Shown: positions 5,555 to 12,182, counted from the first letter of the stretch. The stretch is 12,182 bases of DNA from Pseudomonadota bacterium (GCA_005776735.1 SXOM01000234.1:1-12182), one strand, 5' to 3'. Numbers and translations: made by a program. Notes: a model not told the origin generated them from the sequence alone.

Positions 5555-8500
5555 ATGCTGCTCTGGCTCGCCTTCGCCTTCGCCCCCGCCCCCGGCCCCG
5601 TTCCCCAGGGTGCGCCCGTCGAACACCTGGCGCGCACGCCGCACGTGCAGTGGCGGCTCCGTTCGTCGGTTCGCGCCCAGGCGTTCGCCTCGGCCTGGGG
5701 CGCCCCGTACGTGCGCTGGGACGAGCGCACCGGCAACCCGCACTTCCTCGGCCTCCCCGGCGTGCCCGAGCGGGTCGCGGACGACCTCGTGGCCGATGTG
5801 GCGGCGCTGTCCGGGGTCGCGGCGGGTGAGCTGCACCTCGCCGAGGTGCAGCGCCGCCCACACGGCGACGGCGAGCGCACATTCCTGAAGTACACCCGCC
5901 GCTTCCAGGGTGCCGAGGTGGTGGACGACCAGGTGTTGCTGGTGGTCACCGACGGCCGCATCGGCGCCGCGTGGGTGCGGCTCACGCCCACCGGCGGGCT
6001 CCCCACGCCGCGGCGCGGCGAGGTCGTGGTGGCCGACCCCCTCCGCGGCTTCGGGCGGCTCGTGCGCATCGAGCGCGGCGCCACGCTCGTCCGGGCGGTG
6101 GATCGTACGGGCGCCGAGGTCTACGCCTACGACCCGCGCATGCACACCGAGGTCACCGTCACCCACGAGGAGTTCACCGTCGGCGACGCGCTGGTCACCG
6201 ACCCCGCCCGCTACGTCACCGTGACCGACACCAGCGGCGCCACGGCCGAGACCGCCGCCGACGGTACCCACGCGTTGACCGGCACGCTCACCGTCGAGCT
6301 CGACGGCGCGACGCTCCAGGTGCTCCAGAACGGCGCGGCGGTCACCGTCACCGGCACCGATGACATCGACCTGGACGCGGGCAGCGACCTCTCGTACTCC
6401 GCGGCCGACACGCTGCACCACTTCTACCAGGTGTGGGACTGGCTCGCGTACACCTGGCCCACGCACGCGTGGCTCGACGATCACGTGGTCGCGACGGTCG
6501 ACATGAACAGCGGCGCGTGCAACGCCTACTACACCTCGGGGACCATCAACTTCTTCGCCGAATACAGCACGTGCAACGCCACGGGCCGCATGGCGAGCGT
6601 GGTGTACCACGAGGTCGGCCACGGCATCCACGAGTACATCCTCGCCGGCGGCACCTACGCCAGCGACGTCTCGGAGGGGAGCTCCGACTACGTCTCGGCC
6701 ACGATCCTGGACGACTCGCTCATCGGCGAGGGCTTCTACACCGACGGCTCCGGCATCCGCGAGCTCGAGACCGACAAGAAGTACCCCGACGACATCATCG
6801 ACGAGCCGCACAACGACGGGCTCATCTGGGCGAGCCTGCTCTGGAACCTGCGCGAGACCTGGCTCGGCACCTACGGCGACCCCACCGGCGCGGAGATGAC
6901 CGACCAGCTCTTCCTGGGCACGCTGGAGCAGGGTCCCGGCCTGACCGACCTGCTCGAAGCCGTGCTCGTCGCCGACGACGACAACGGCGACTGGTCCGAC
7001 GGCACCCCGCACGACTGCGAGCTCATCGACCTGCTCACCCAGCACGGCCTCGGGCCGGGGGCGATGGGGGTGTACGCGGTCGAACACACGCCGCTCGGCG
7101 CCCAGGGCTCCGAGACCGAGGGCTACGCGCTCTCGCTCGATCTGCAGGCCGGGTTCGACACCTGCACCGGCATCGCCAACCCGACCCCGAGCGTGTGGTA
7201 CACCACCGACCGCGGCGCCCGGCTCCCCGCCGCCGACGGCACCGGGGCCGAGGCGTGGACCGAGGTGGTCCTGACCACCACCGACGACGTCACCTACACC
7301 ACCACGTTGCCCCGCGTGCCCGCGACCGACGGGTTCCGGTACTTCTACGCCCTCACCTCCGCCGACGGCACCGAGACCGAGAGCTCGCACGGCGATCTGG
7401 AGCAGGGCGTGTGGGAGTTCCGCGTGGGGGATCGCGCCGCGCTCTGGTGCGACGACTTCGAGTCCGGCGCGCCCGGGTTCTCGCACGCGGCCGGCATTCC
7501 GTGGACGGGGGCGACCGGCACCATCGACGAGTGGGTCATCGGCGCGCCGGTGGGCGGGGGGCGGTTCGACCCGGACGTGCCGGCGTCCGGCACGAACATC
7601 CTCACCACGGTGCTCGACGACGACTACAGCCCCAACAACGCACAGTACGTGTCCACCCCGGCGGTCGACCTGGCCACCCCCGGCCGGATGCGCATGCTCA
7701 CCTACCAGCGCTGGCTCACGGTCGAGGACGGCATCTACGATCACGCCCGCGTCTACGTCTCCGACGGCAGCACCTCCACGGAGATCTGGCAGAACGCCGG
7801 CACGTCGCCGGGCGACACCCAGCTTCTCGACACCGACTGGCGCACCTTCGACCACGACCTCGGGCCCTTCCTCGACACCGAGGGCGCGCGCACCACCCCG
7901 CTGTGGTTCTCGTACACCCTCCAGAGCGACGCCGGCCTGGAGTTCGGCGGCTGGGCGCTGGACGACGTCTGCGTCGTGGAGCTCGACGACGTGCCCGACC
8001 ACTACCGGCGCGTGGCCCTGGCCGCCGCGTGGGCCGACGCGGGCGAGGCCGAGGTGGGCACGGTGGACGTCACCTGGCACACACCGTGGATCCGCCCGCT
8101 CACCCTGACGGTGCTCGTGCGCCAGGAGGGCCGCGCGCCCACCTCGCTCACCGACGGCGTGATCCTCGACCTCGACCTGGACCCCACCTTCGGCGAAGAG
8201 AAGCACGTGGTCGACACGCTCCCCGGCCTCGAGCGGGGCACGGCCTGGACCTATGCGCTCTTCGCCGCCGGCGAAGACTCCGCCGAGCTGTACCTCACCG
8301 CCGTGGACGGTCAGAACGCGGCCACCGTCGACTTCGAGCTGCGCGACACGGGCGAGCCCCTGGACACCGCGGACAGCGGCGACACGGCCGACAGCGGCGA
8401 CACCGCCGACTCGGGCGACACCGGGCCGGCCGACGACACCGGCGCCGACGACACCGGCGACGCGCCCGACAACTGCGGTTGCCAGAGCGGCGGGGGCGCC

Positions 8501-8563
8501 GGGGCAGCGGGAGCCGGGGTGCTGCTGCTCGCCGCGGCGAGCGTGCGCAGGCGTCGGGGCTGA
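5555..8563 (+). CDS. Secreted gluzincin metalloprotease with MYXO-CTERM-like anchor
   Basis: A 1002-residue exported zinc peptidase. A short hydrophobic start (LLWLAFAFA) may be the signal peptide, although it lacks basic residues. A propeptide-like region follows to about 270. The catalytic domain has HEVGH (H352, E353, H356) and SEGSSDY (E374 as likely third zinc ligand, D378), the HExxH plus ExxxD pattern of M4/M36-type gluzincins. Residues about 505-615 look like a beta-sandwich (TPSVWYTTDRG), about 625-808 like a MAM/jelly-roll domain (CDDFESGAPGF to GGWALDDVCVVEL), then another beta-sandwich, then an Asp/Thr/Ser linker (931-973) with three GDTADS-type repeats. The end, CGC, a Gly/Ala/Leu hydrophobic stretch and VRRRR, matches MYXO-CTERM-type anchors. 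It likely degrades extracellular protein at the surface or in the medium. Exact peptidase family is uncertain. Confidence 0.92.
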   Translation: MLLWLAFAFAPAPGPVPQGAPVEHLARTPHVQWRLRSSVRAQAFASAWGAPYVRWDERTGNPHFLGLPGVPERVADDLVADVAALSGVAAGELHLAEVQRRPHGDGERTFLKYTRRFQGAEVVDDQVLLVVTDGRIGAAWVRLTPTGGLPTPRRGEVVVADPLRGFGRLVRIERGATLVRAVDRTGAEVYAYDPRMHTEVTVTHEEFTVGDALVTDPARYVTVTDTSGATAETAADGTHALTGTLTVELDGATLQVLQNGAAVTVTGTDDIDLDAGSDLSYSAADTLHHFYQVWDWLAYTWPTHAWLDDHVVATVDMNSGACNAYYTSGTINFFAEYSTCNATGRMASVVYHEVGHGIHEYILAGGTYASDVSEGSSDYVSATILDDSLIGEGFYTDGSGIRELETDKKYPDDIIDEPHNDGLIWASLLWNLRETWLGTYGDPTGAEMTDQLFLGTLEQGPGLTDLLEAVLVADDDNGDWSDGTPHDCELIDLLTQHGLGPGAMGVYAVEHTPLGAQGSETEGYALSLDLQAGFDTCTGIANPTPSVWYTTDRGARLPAADGTGAEAWTEVVLTTTDDVTYTTTLPRVPATDGFRYFYALTSADGTETESSHGDLEQGVWEFRVGDRAALWCDDFESGAPGFSHAAGIPWTGATGTIDEWVIGAPVGGGRFDPDVPASGTNILTTVLDDDYSPNNAQYVSTPAVDLATPGRMRMLTYQRWLTVEDGIYDHARVYVSDGSTSTEIWQNAGTSPGDTQLLDTDWRTFDHDLGPFLDTEGARTTPLWFSYTLQSDAGLEFGGWALDDVCVVELDDVPDHYRRVALAAAWADAGEAEVGTVDVTWHTPWIRPLTLTVLVRQEGRAPTSLTDGVILDLDLDPTFGEEKHVVDTLPGLERGTAWTYALFAAGEDSAELYLTAVDGQNAATVDFELRDTGEPLDTADSGDTADSGDTADSGDTGPADDTGADDTGDAPDNCGCQSGGGAGAAGAGVLLLAAASVRRRRG
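8365..8424 (+). repeat. Tandem 18-bp coding repeat (GDTADS units)
   Basis: About three 18-bp units encode DTADSG in the linker before the C-terminal anchor. Copies differ mainly at third positions and by a Ser AGC/TCG switch, indicating an old, maintained repeat. Confidence 0.75.
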
Positions 8564-8577
8564 CGCCGGTTCAGCCC
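8557..8577. terminator. Bidirectional hairpin between convergent genes
   Basis: GGGCTGA (8557-8563) pairs with TCAGCCC (8571-8577) over a 7-base loop. The left arm contains the metalloprotease stop codon and the right arm contains the stop of the facing gene. No T tract follows, so termination strength is unclear. Confidence 0.4.
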
Positions 8578-8924
8578 TCGCCGGTCTTCTCCCGGAGGAT
8601 GCGCACCGCCTCTTCGTGCACGTCCTCGCCGGAGCCCGACATCGGCTCCGCGAGGTAGACCGCATCGGCCTTGCGGACGGCGCGGGCCGCCCACCACTCC
8701 ATCAAGGCACCCTCCTGCGAACGTTCCGCCGCGGCCGCGACCCGCGCCTGCCGCTCGATCTCGTCGAGCGCCGCACCGAACCCCGTGGCCTTCCCCGCCG
8801 GGAGCGCCCCACGCACGAGGACCGGCTCGCCGTCGAGCGGGACACACAGGACCGCGACCGTACGGGAGTCGCTGGTCGGGCCGAAGAGGCACGCCCGGAC
8901 GGGCGCATAGTGGTAGCCGATCAT
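8571..8924 (-). CDS. Small protein coupled to HipA-like kinase, unrecognised
   Basis: A 117-residue protein whose ATG at 8924 overlaps the TGA of the HipA-like kinase gene as ATGA, so the two are translationally coupled. The first half looks beta-rich (MIGYHYAPVRACLFGP, TVAVLCVPLDGEPVLVRGALP) and the second half helical and charged (LDEIERQARVAAAAERSQ, DVHEEAVRILREK). HipA-like family kinases are often followed by a small DUF3037 partner, and position and size fit that, but I see no diagnostic DUF3037 motif and leave the family open. The frame continues upstream past 8924, but only as a shadow of the kinase gene. Confidence 0.8.
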   Translation of the reverse strand: MIGYHYAPVRACLFGPTSDSRTVAVLCVPLDGEPVLVRGALPAGKATGFGAALDEIERQARVAAAAERSQEGALMEWWAARAVRKADAVYLAEPMSGSGEDVHEEAVRILREKTGEG

Positions 8925-9598
8925 CCCCACCTCTGTTGCAGCCAGGCGAGCCGCTCGGCAAGGCCTTCGGCGAGGGACTCCCGCCGGAGTGCGGACAACC
9001 ACCCCGCCGGGATCGCCGCCACCGCATCCAGGAGGTCTTGCTCCCGGATCGGGAGGGGCGCCGGTGCGAGCCCGCGGGCGCGCCCCACGTGGGGCAGCTC
9101 GTCGGCCGGCGCGGCCGCCTGGTCCCGGCACCACGGCAAGCCCTGCGCGTGGTCCATCGCCGTGAGGCGGCCCGCGACCCGCAGCAGGTTGGGGTGGTGG
9201 GGCAGGCGATCGCCGTTGTGGATCAACAGGTCGAAGGCGTAGAGCCGCGCGAGGAACGCGTCATCGTCGGGCGGCGCCGTGACGTCCTCCGCGTCGAGCC
9301 AACGGCTCGCGAAGACGTCGGGGCCCAACGCCGCCACCGCCGACGCGAAGCGCCGTTCGTGCGCGGGACCCCGCGCCATCGCGGCGCGGAGGGCCGGCCC
9401 CACGCGGCCCACGCGGGCCTCGGGAATGTCGATCGCCGCCGCCCGCGCGAGGTGCGCCGACACGAGCTCGGCGACGTGGTCGAGCATCGGCGCCGGGGCC
9501 AGCTTCACCAGCCACGTGACGCCGTCGGCGTCCACCACGAGGAGCGGCTCGGTGGAGCCGCGCTCGGCCCGCCCCATGCTGCGCCGGAATTCCAGCAT
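8921..9598 (-). CDS. HipA-like family kinase, short form
   Basis: A 225-residue protein with the phosphatidylinositol-kinase-like core seen in short HipA-family kinases. A nucleotide-side Lys lies in VTWLVKLA (K32). The catalytic loop is FDLLIHNGDRLPHHPNLL (N128, D130, R131, N137), and the metal-binding Asp is in LTAMDHAQGLPW (D149), the counterpart of DFG. It is about half the length of canonical HipA (about 440 residues) and lacks the N-terminal subdomain; no HipB-like antitoxin is adjacent, so a toxin role is not implied. Start ATG at 9598 is favoured over upstream codons because it precedes the FRRSMG segment. There is no Shine-Dalgarno, but TACGAT lies 5 bases upstream. Confidence 0.78.
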   Translation of the reverse strand: MLEFRRSMGRAERGSTEPLLVVDADGVTWLVKLAPAPMLDHVAELVSAHLARAAAIDIPEARVGRVGPALRAAMARGPAHERRFASAVAALGPDVFASRWLDAEDVTAPPDDDAFLARLYAFDLLIHNGDRLPHHPNLLRVAGRLTAMDHAQGLPWCRDQAAAPADELPHVGRARGLAPAPLPIREQDLLDAVAAIPAGWLSALRRESLAEGLAERLAWLQQRWG

Positions 9599-9603
9599 GA
9601 CGC

Positions 9604-9609
9604 ATCGTA
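9604..9609 (-). promoter_or_regulatory. Candidate -10 element of the HipA-like kinase gene (leaderless)
   Basis: TACGAT on the minus strand, 5 bases before the ATG at 9598. It would allow separate expression of the kinase pair although the HAD gene lies just 69 bases upstream. Confidence 0.35.
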
Positions 9610-9667
9610 GCGCGACGCGCGCCGGATGCACCAACGACCGACCCTCACCCGGAGGGCACCGCCGGCC

Positions 9668-10261
9668 TCACGCCCCCTGGGCCGCCAAGACCACCGCGAT
9701 GTCCGCCGGCCCGTTCACGCGGTGGGCCTGCCACCCGCGCGCCGCCGCGGCCGCGATGTTGTGCGGGTTGTCGTCGAAGAAGCAGAGCCCGGCCGGCTCG
9801 ACGGCGAGTCCCCGCTCCACGACCGCGAAGGCCTCGGCCTCGGGCTTGAGCGCGCCGGTCTCGTACGAGACATAGGCGTGATCGAGCTCCTGGCGAAAGT
9901 GCACCCCCAACAGGCCCCAGTGGAGCGGGTTGGTGTTGGACAACAGCACCACCGGAACCCCCCGCGCCCGCGCCCGCCGCAGCACCGCGACTGCGCCGGG
10001 CTGCACCGCCGTCGGCCACCGTGCCAATGCAACGAGGAACTCCGCGGGCGACACACCCGTGTGACACAGCTCTCGAACCGCCACTTCCGCCATGGCCTCG
10101 GTGGTGACGGTCCCGAGCTCGAAGCCCCGGAACGCCGGGTGGTGGAGGACGAACCGCCACCACGCCGCGTGGTCGATGTCCGGCCGGAAGAGCGGGTAGA
10201 GCGGCGCTTCGTCGAACCGGGCGAGGACCCCCCCGAGGTCGAAGACGTACGCCCGGATCAC
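9668..10261 (-). CDS. HAD-superfamily hydrolase (subfamily IA, YihX-like)
   Basis: A 197-residue phosphatase-type protein. Motif I is VFDLGGVL (nucleophile D8), motif II VVLLSNTNP (S109), motif III GALKPEAEAF (K139) and motif IV CFFDDNPHNI (D163, D164). The second Asp of the usual DxD is replaced by Gly (DLG), as in the YihX-type branch. Members dephosphorylate small metabolites such as sugar phosphates in the cytosol; the substrate here is unknown. The GTG start at 10261 places the nucleophile strand at the N-terminus as normal for the family; the 55 residues encoded further upstream are low-complexity and cover an intergenic repeat. It sits between the MBL hydrolase (82-base gap) and the HipA-like kinase (69-base gap). 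Confidence 0.88.
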   Translation of the reverse strand: MIRAYVFDLGGVLARFDEAPLYPLFRPDIDHAAWWRFVLHHPAFRGFELGTVTTEAMAEVAVRELCHTGVSPAEFLVALARWPTAVQPGAVAVLRRARARGVPVVLLSNTNPLHWGLLGVHFRQELDHAYVSYETGALKPEAEAFAVVERGLAVEPAGLCFFDDNPHNIAAAAARGWQAHRVNGPADIAVVLAAQGA

Positions 10262-10264
10262 GTC

Positions 10265-10336
10265 GGCGCCGCCCGCCCCGCGCGGGGCGCACCGGACCCT
10301 GCTCCCTTCGGGACGGTCGCGGCGCGCCGCCCAAGG
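10265..10336 (-). repeat. Intergenic hairpin repeat, copy D (inverted orientation)
   Basis: Read on the minus strand, CGCCGCGACCGTCC (from 10324) is followed 35 bases on by the perfect 16-base palindrome CGCCCCGCGCGGGGCG (10289-10274). The first block and the following GAAG match copy A, and GGTGCGC with the GC-rich 3' part match copy B. It fills the spacer between the MBL and HAD genes. Confidence 0.55.
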
Positions 10337-10343
10337 CCCCCCC

Positions 10344-11039
10344 TCACCCCAACATCCGTTGGAGCACTCGAGGGTCGAACACCGGGTTGTCCTTGCGCAA
10401 CCGGCCGAGCGGCGCCTGGGGGCCACCGTAGTTGTGGCCCGGGAAGATGATGGTGTCGTCGGGCAACGCCGAGAATCGCTGCCCCAACGTGCGGGCCATC
10501 TCCTCGGGGTCGCCTCCGGGGAGGTCGGTGCGGCCGCAGCCCTGGAGGAACAACGTGTCGCCGGCGACGAGCGCCCCGCCCACGCGAAAACAGCAGCTCC
10601 CCGGGGTGTGACCGGGCGTGTGCAGCCACTCGATCTCGACCCGGCCCACGGCCACCTTGTCGCCCGCGTCGCGCAGCGTCAGGTCGGCGATGCCGAGCCC
10701 GGTGACCTTGCGGACGAACTCGGCGTCGCCCTTGTGGATGTGGAGCGGCACCGGATTGTGCTCGAGCAGGCGGACGAACCCGTCGACGTTGAAGCCCATC
10801 ATCGAGCCGCCGATGTGGTCCGGGTGGTAGTGGGTGCCGAACGCAGCGACGAGCTTCATGCCGTCGGCGGCGACGATCGCGAGCAAGTCTTCGATGGCCC
10901 AGGCGGGATCGATGACGACACACTCGCGGGTGGCCTTGTCGCCCACCAGGTACACGAAGTTCTGCATCTGGCCGGCGACGGGGTGGGCACGACCGAAGTC
11001 GCGCCCGGCGAGGAGCTGACGGAAGTACAGGTCGGACAT
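10344..11039 (-). CDS. MBL-fold metallo-hydrolase (glyoxalase II / persulfide dioxygenase type)
   Basis: A 231-residue cytosolic metallo-beta-lactamase-fold enzyme. Metal ligands are all visible: THYHPDH (H70, H72, D74, H75), TPGHTPG (H144), AGDTLF (D161) and FPGHNYGG (H202). GCGRTDLPGGDPEEM after the Asp ligand is typical of the hydroxyacylglutathione hydrolase and ETHE1-like branch, so thioester hydrolysis or sulfur oxidation are the likely chemistries; the sequence alone does not separate them. It is slightly shorter than glyoxalase II, with a reduced C-terminal helical domain. Its ATG shares one base with the TGA of the diiron gene (TGATG), so the pair is tightly coupled. Confidence 0.9.
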   Translation of the reverse strand: MSDLYFRQLLAGRDFGRAHPVAGQMQNFVYLVGDKATRECVVIDPAWAIEDLLAIVAADGMKLVAAFGTHYHPDHIGGSMMGFNVDGFVRLLEHNPVPLHIHKGDAEFVRKVTGLGIADLTLRDAGDKVAVGRVEIEWLHTPGHTPGSCCFRVGGALVAGDTLFLQGCGRTDLPGGDPEEMARTLGQRFSALPDDTIIFPGHNYGGPQAPLGRLRKDNPVFDPRVLQRMLG

Positions 11040-11842
11040 CAGGCCTCGAAGCCGAGCTCGGCGCGGTAGGTCTTCTCGAGGGTGCTCGTGCTGCGGGCGA
11101 ACTGGCTGCGCAGGAACAACAACACCCCCCAACTCATCGCGAACACGCGGTATGGGAGCGCGGGGCGTTCGGCCGGGACGAACCCGAGCGCCTGGCCTTG
11201 CGCCCACACCCGCTTGCGCACGTGCTCCACGAAGCGCGGCAGGTGGCGCATCACCCGGTGGTCGCCGGCCCGGCGGGCGAACGCCGCGGCCACCATCGGC
11301 GCGACGGAGAGCTGCAGCTCCAACAGGCCGTAGAACGGGTGTCGCAACCAGGGGGAGGCCGCGAGCAACCGCCGCGTCTCCTTCTCGCCCCACGCAACGT
11401 GCTCCTCTTCTTCGCGACACACCACCACCAGCTTCTTCTTGATGTCGGCGACCTTCGGGTGGGCGTCGGGGAGCGTCTTGAGCAGCACGTCGCGGAAGAT
11501 GTCGAGCACCATGCCTTCGCCCACCGCGTGCTCCATGAACACCTTCAGCGGGTAGTAGTTGTTGTGCGCGCTCATCAGCCGGATGACCCAGTGCGGCGGC
11601 TCGGGCGTGAGCTCCAGGTCGCGGAAGATGTCGGCGAACAGCTCCAGGTGCGCGAGCTCCTGCCGGGCCTGGCGCAGGTAGAACCTCGCCGCCTCGAGGT
11701 TGTGCGCCGCGTACAGCGACTTGCCGCAGTACACGCCGGTCGCTTCGCCGAAGAGCGCCTGGCTCAACACGAAGCGGACGATGCGACGGTCCTCGGGAGA
11801 GGTGAGGTCGAAGGTGTCACCTGCGAAGTCGAACTCGGCCAT
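11039..11842 (-). CDS. Ferritin-like diiron protein
   Basis: A 267-residue, mostly helical protein with the ligand pattern of ferritin-like diiron carboxylate enzymes: E33 (FGEATG), E62xxH65 (QELAHLE), E104 or E109 (MEHAVGEGM) and E145xxH148 (EEEEHVAWGE). The four-helix bundle would span residues about 20-160. The C-terminal 100 residues are basic and include hydrophobic stretches (FYGLLELQLSVAPMVAAAF, FAMSWGVLLFL) that could contact a membrane or lipid. Relatives include hydroxylases, N-oxygenases and aldehyde-processing enzymes; I cannot assign a substrate. The ATG at 11842 opens the domain; no Shine-Dalgarno, but TATCCC lies 6 bases upstream. It heads a five-gene minus-strand run. Confidence 0.85.
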   Translation of the reverse strand: MAEFDFAGDTFDLTSPEDRRIVRFVLSQALFGEATGVYCGKSLYAAHNLEAARFYLRQARQELAHLELFADIFRDLELTPEPPHWVIRLMSAHNNYYPLKVFMEHAVGEGMVLDIFRDVLLKTLPDAHPKVADIKKKLVVVCREEEEHVAWGEKETRRLLAASPWLRHPFYGLLELQLSVAPMVAAAFARRAGDHRVMRHLPRFVEHVRKRVWAQGQALGFVPAERPALPYRVFAMSWGVLLFLRSQFARSTSTLEKTYRAELGFEA

Positions 11843-11848
11843 GGCGCA

Positions 11849-11854
11849 GGGATA
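11849..11854 (-). promoter_or_regulatory. Candidate -10 element of the diiron gene (leaderless)
   Basis: TATCCC (then T) on the minus strand, 6 bases before the ATG at 11842, with no Shine-Dalgarno. It is the weakest of the four similar elements because the sixth base is C. Confidence 0.28.
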
Positions 11855-11885
11855 GCGCGATGCGGGCGCACGGGCGAGCGCACTC

Positions 11886-11957
11886 GGGGGCCACGCCGCG
11901 ACCGTCCGCTCGTCGGGCCGAAGCCGGCGCGCGGCCCACGTCGACGCGCGGGGCTGC
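11886..11957 (+). repeat. Intergenic hairpin repeat, copy C
   Basis: CGCCGCGACCG from 11894 and GCGCGGCCC from 11929 (35 bases apart). GGGCCG (11915-11920) pairs with CGGCCC (11932-11937) over an 11-base loop, the same geometry as copy B, and flanking CGT/ACG can extend the stem past a bulged C. It lies 44 bases upstream of the diiron gene. Confidence 0.65.
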
Positions 11958-11977
11958 CGCCGAGGGAGCGCGCGGGC

Positions 11978-12135
11978 GCTGTCCGCGATTCGCGGCGTTC
12001 GCCAAACTCGACGGGGTACTCGCCAACGGGGGGGGGGTTGCCCCGCAACCCCCCCGACTTTGGCGAGCGCTCGCCGCGCGCCGCCGCCGCCGGGACGGCG
12101 CGCGCGGCGGCTGTGCGCGATTCGCGGTGTTTGCC
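11978..12135. repeat. Palindrome-rich block bounded by 26-bp direct repeats
   Basis: Direct repeats at 11978-12003 and 12110-12135 share 23 of 26 bases and carry the core CGCGATTCGCG, itself an inverted repeat. Between them a compound hairpin (12019-12067) pairs CTCGCCAA with TTGGCGAG outside and GGGGGGGTTGC with GCAACCCCCCC inside (11 bp, 3-base loop), including a run of ten G. A perfect 14-base palindrome GGCGAGCGCTCGCC follows (12062-12075), then a GC-rich imperfect stem (12072-12109). No gene is visible in 11843-12182; open frames here have no coding character. Confidence 0.7.
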
Positions 12136-12182
12136 CGTGCGCGGCGTCGAGCCGCCTGCCGAGAAGACGCCGCCGCGTACGG

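Noticed and set aside
6433..8658. A 741-codon plus-strand frame inside the metalloprotease
   Set aside because: Composition is nearly all Arg/Gly/His/Ala, typical of a shifted frame in GC-rich DNA, and it ignores the intact protease frame.
5519..8665. A 1048-codon open frame on the minus strand antisense to the metalloprotease
   Set aside because: It is Val/Gly/Arg/Ala/His-rich with no domain, and reflects the codon bias of the plus-strand gene, which has full motif support.
8921..9598. HipAB toxin-antitoxin module
   Set aside because: No HTH antitoxin gene is adjacent and the kinase is a short form; the partner is downstream and not HipB-like.
10303..10313. Small hairpin TCCC-TTC-GGGA as a terminator after the MBL gene
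   Set aside because: Only 4 bp, no T tract, and it lies inside repeat copy D.

Overview
The window is very GC-rich, with strong G/C preference at third codon positions. It looks like chromosomal DNA of a Myxococcota-type bacterium (former Deltaproteobacteria). The best taxonomic clue is the 1002-residue secreted metalloprotease: it ends in an Asp/Thr/Ser-rich spacer followed by Cys-Gly-Cys, a short hydrophobic segment and an Arg cluster, the layout of MYXO-CTERM-type anchors. This placement is inferred from sequence character only; no rRNA, tRNA, phage, IS or CRISPR feature is present.

Layout, left to right. (1) 1-717: 3' part of an unrecognised cysteine-containing protein on the plus strand, converging on (2) a minus-strand unit (1877-726): AraC-type regulator, 65-residue two-helix membrane protein with a TTG start, and VOC/glyoxalase-fold protein. 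(3) 2079-2440: a truncated siderophore-interacting (ferric-chelate reductase) relic. (4) A minus-strand run read from 5480 down to 2441: a sigma70-like promoter, a 41-residue peptide made of three perfect WRPSPRPKPGPKS repeats, a class I SAM methyltransferase, a B12-binding-type radical SAM enzyme, and a DUF2200 protein that overlaps it. (5) 5555-8563: divergent plus-strand gluzincin metalloprotease. (6) 11842-8571: five minus-strand genes: ferritin-like diiron protein, MBL-fold hydrolase, HAD phosphatase, half-size HipA-like kinase and a small partner protein. (7) 11843-12182: gene-free DNA packed with palindromes.

The most interesting item is the repeat peptide. Its three copies are identical in all 13 residues, yet 8 of 13 codons differ between copies and every difference is synonymous, including a Ser AGC/TCC switch. 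That is good internal evidence for selection on the peptide in this frame. Beside a methyltransferase and a cobalamin-type radical SAM gene it suggests, but does not prove, a peptide-modification pathway. A cationic nucleic-acid-binding or antimicrobial-like peptide is an alternative.

The second item is a family of about 70-bp hairpin-forming intergenic repeats: four copies (one inverted), one in each of four spacers, with conserved spacing between two sequence blocks. Third, several genes without a Shine-Dalgarno sequence have a TANNNT-like element 5-8 bases before the start codon, suggesting leaderless transcription.
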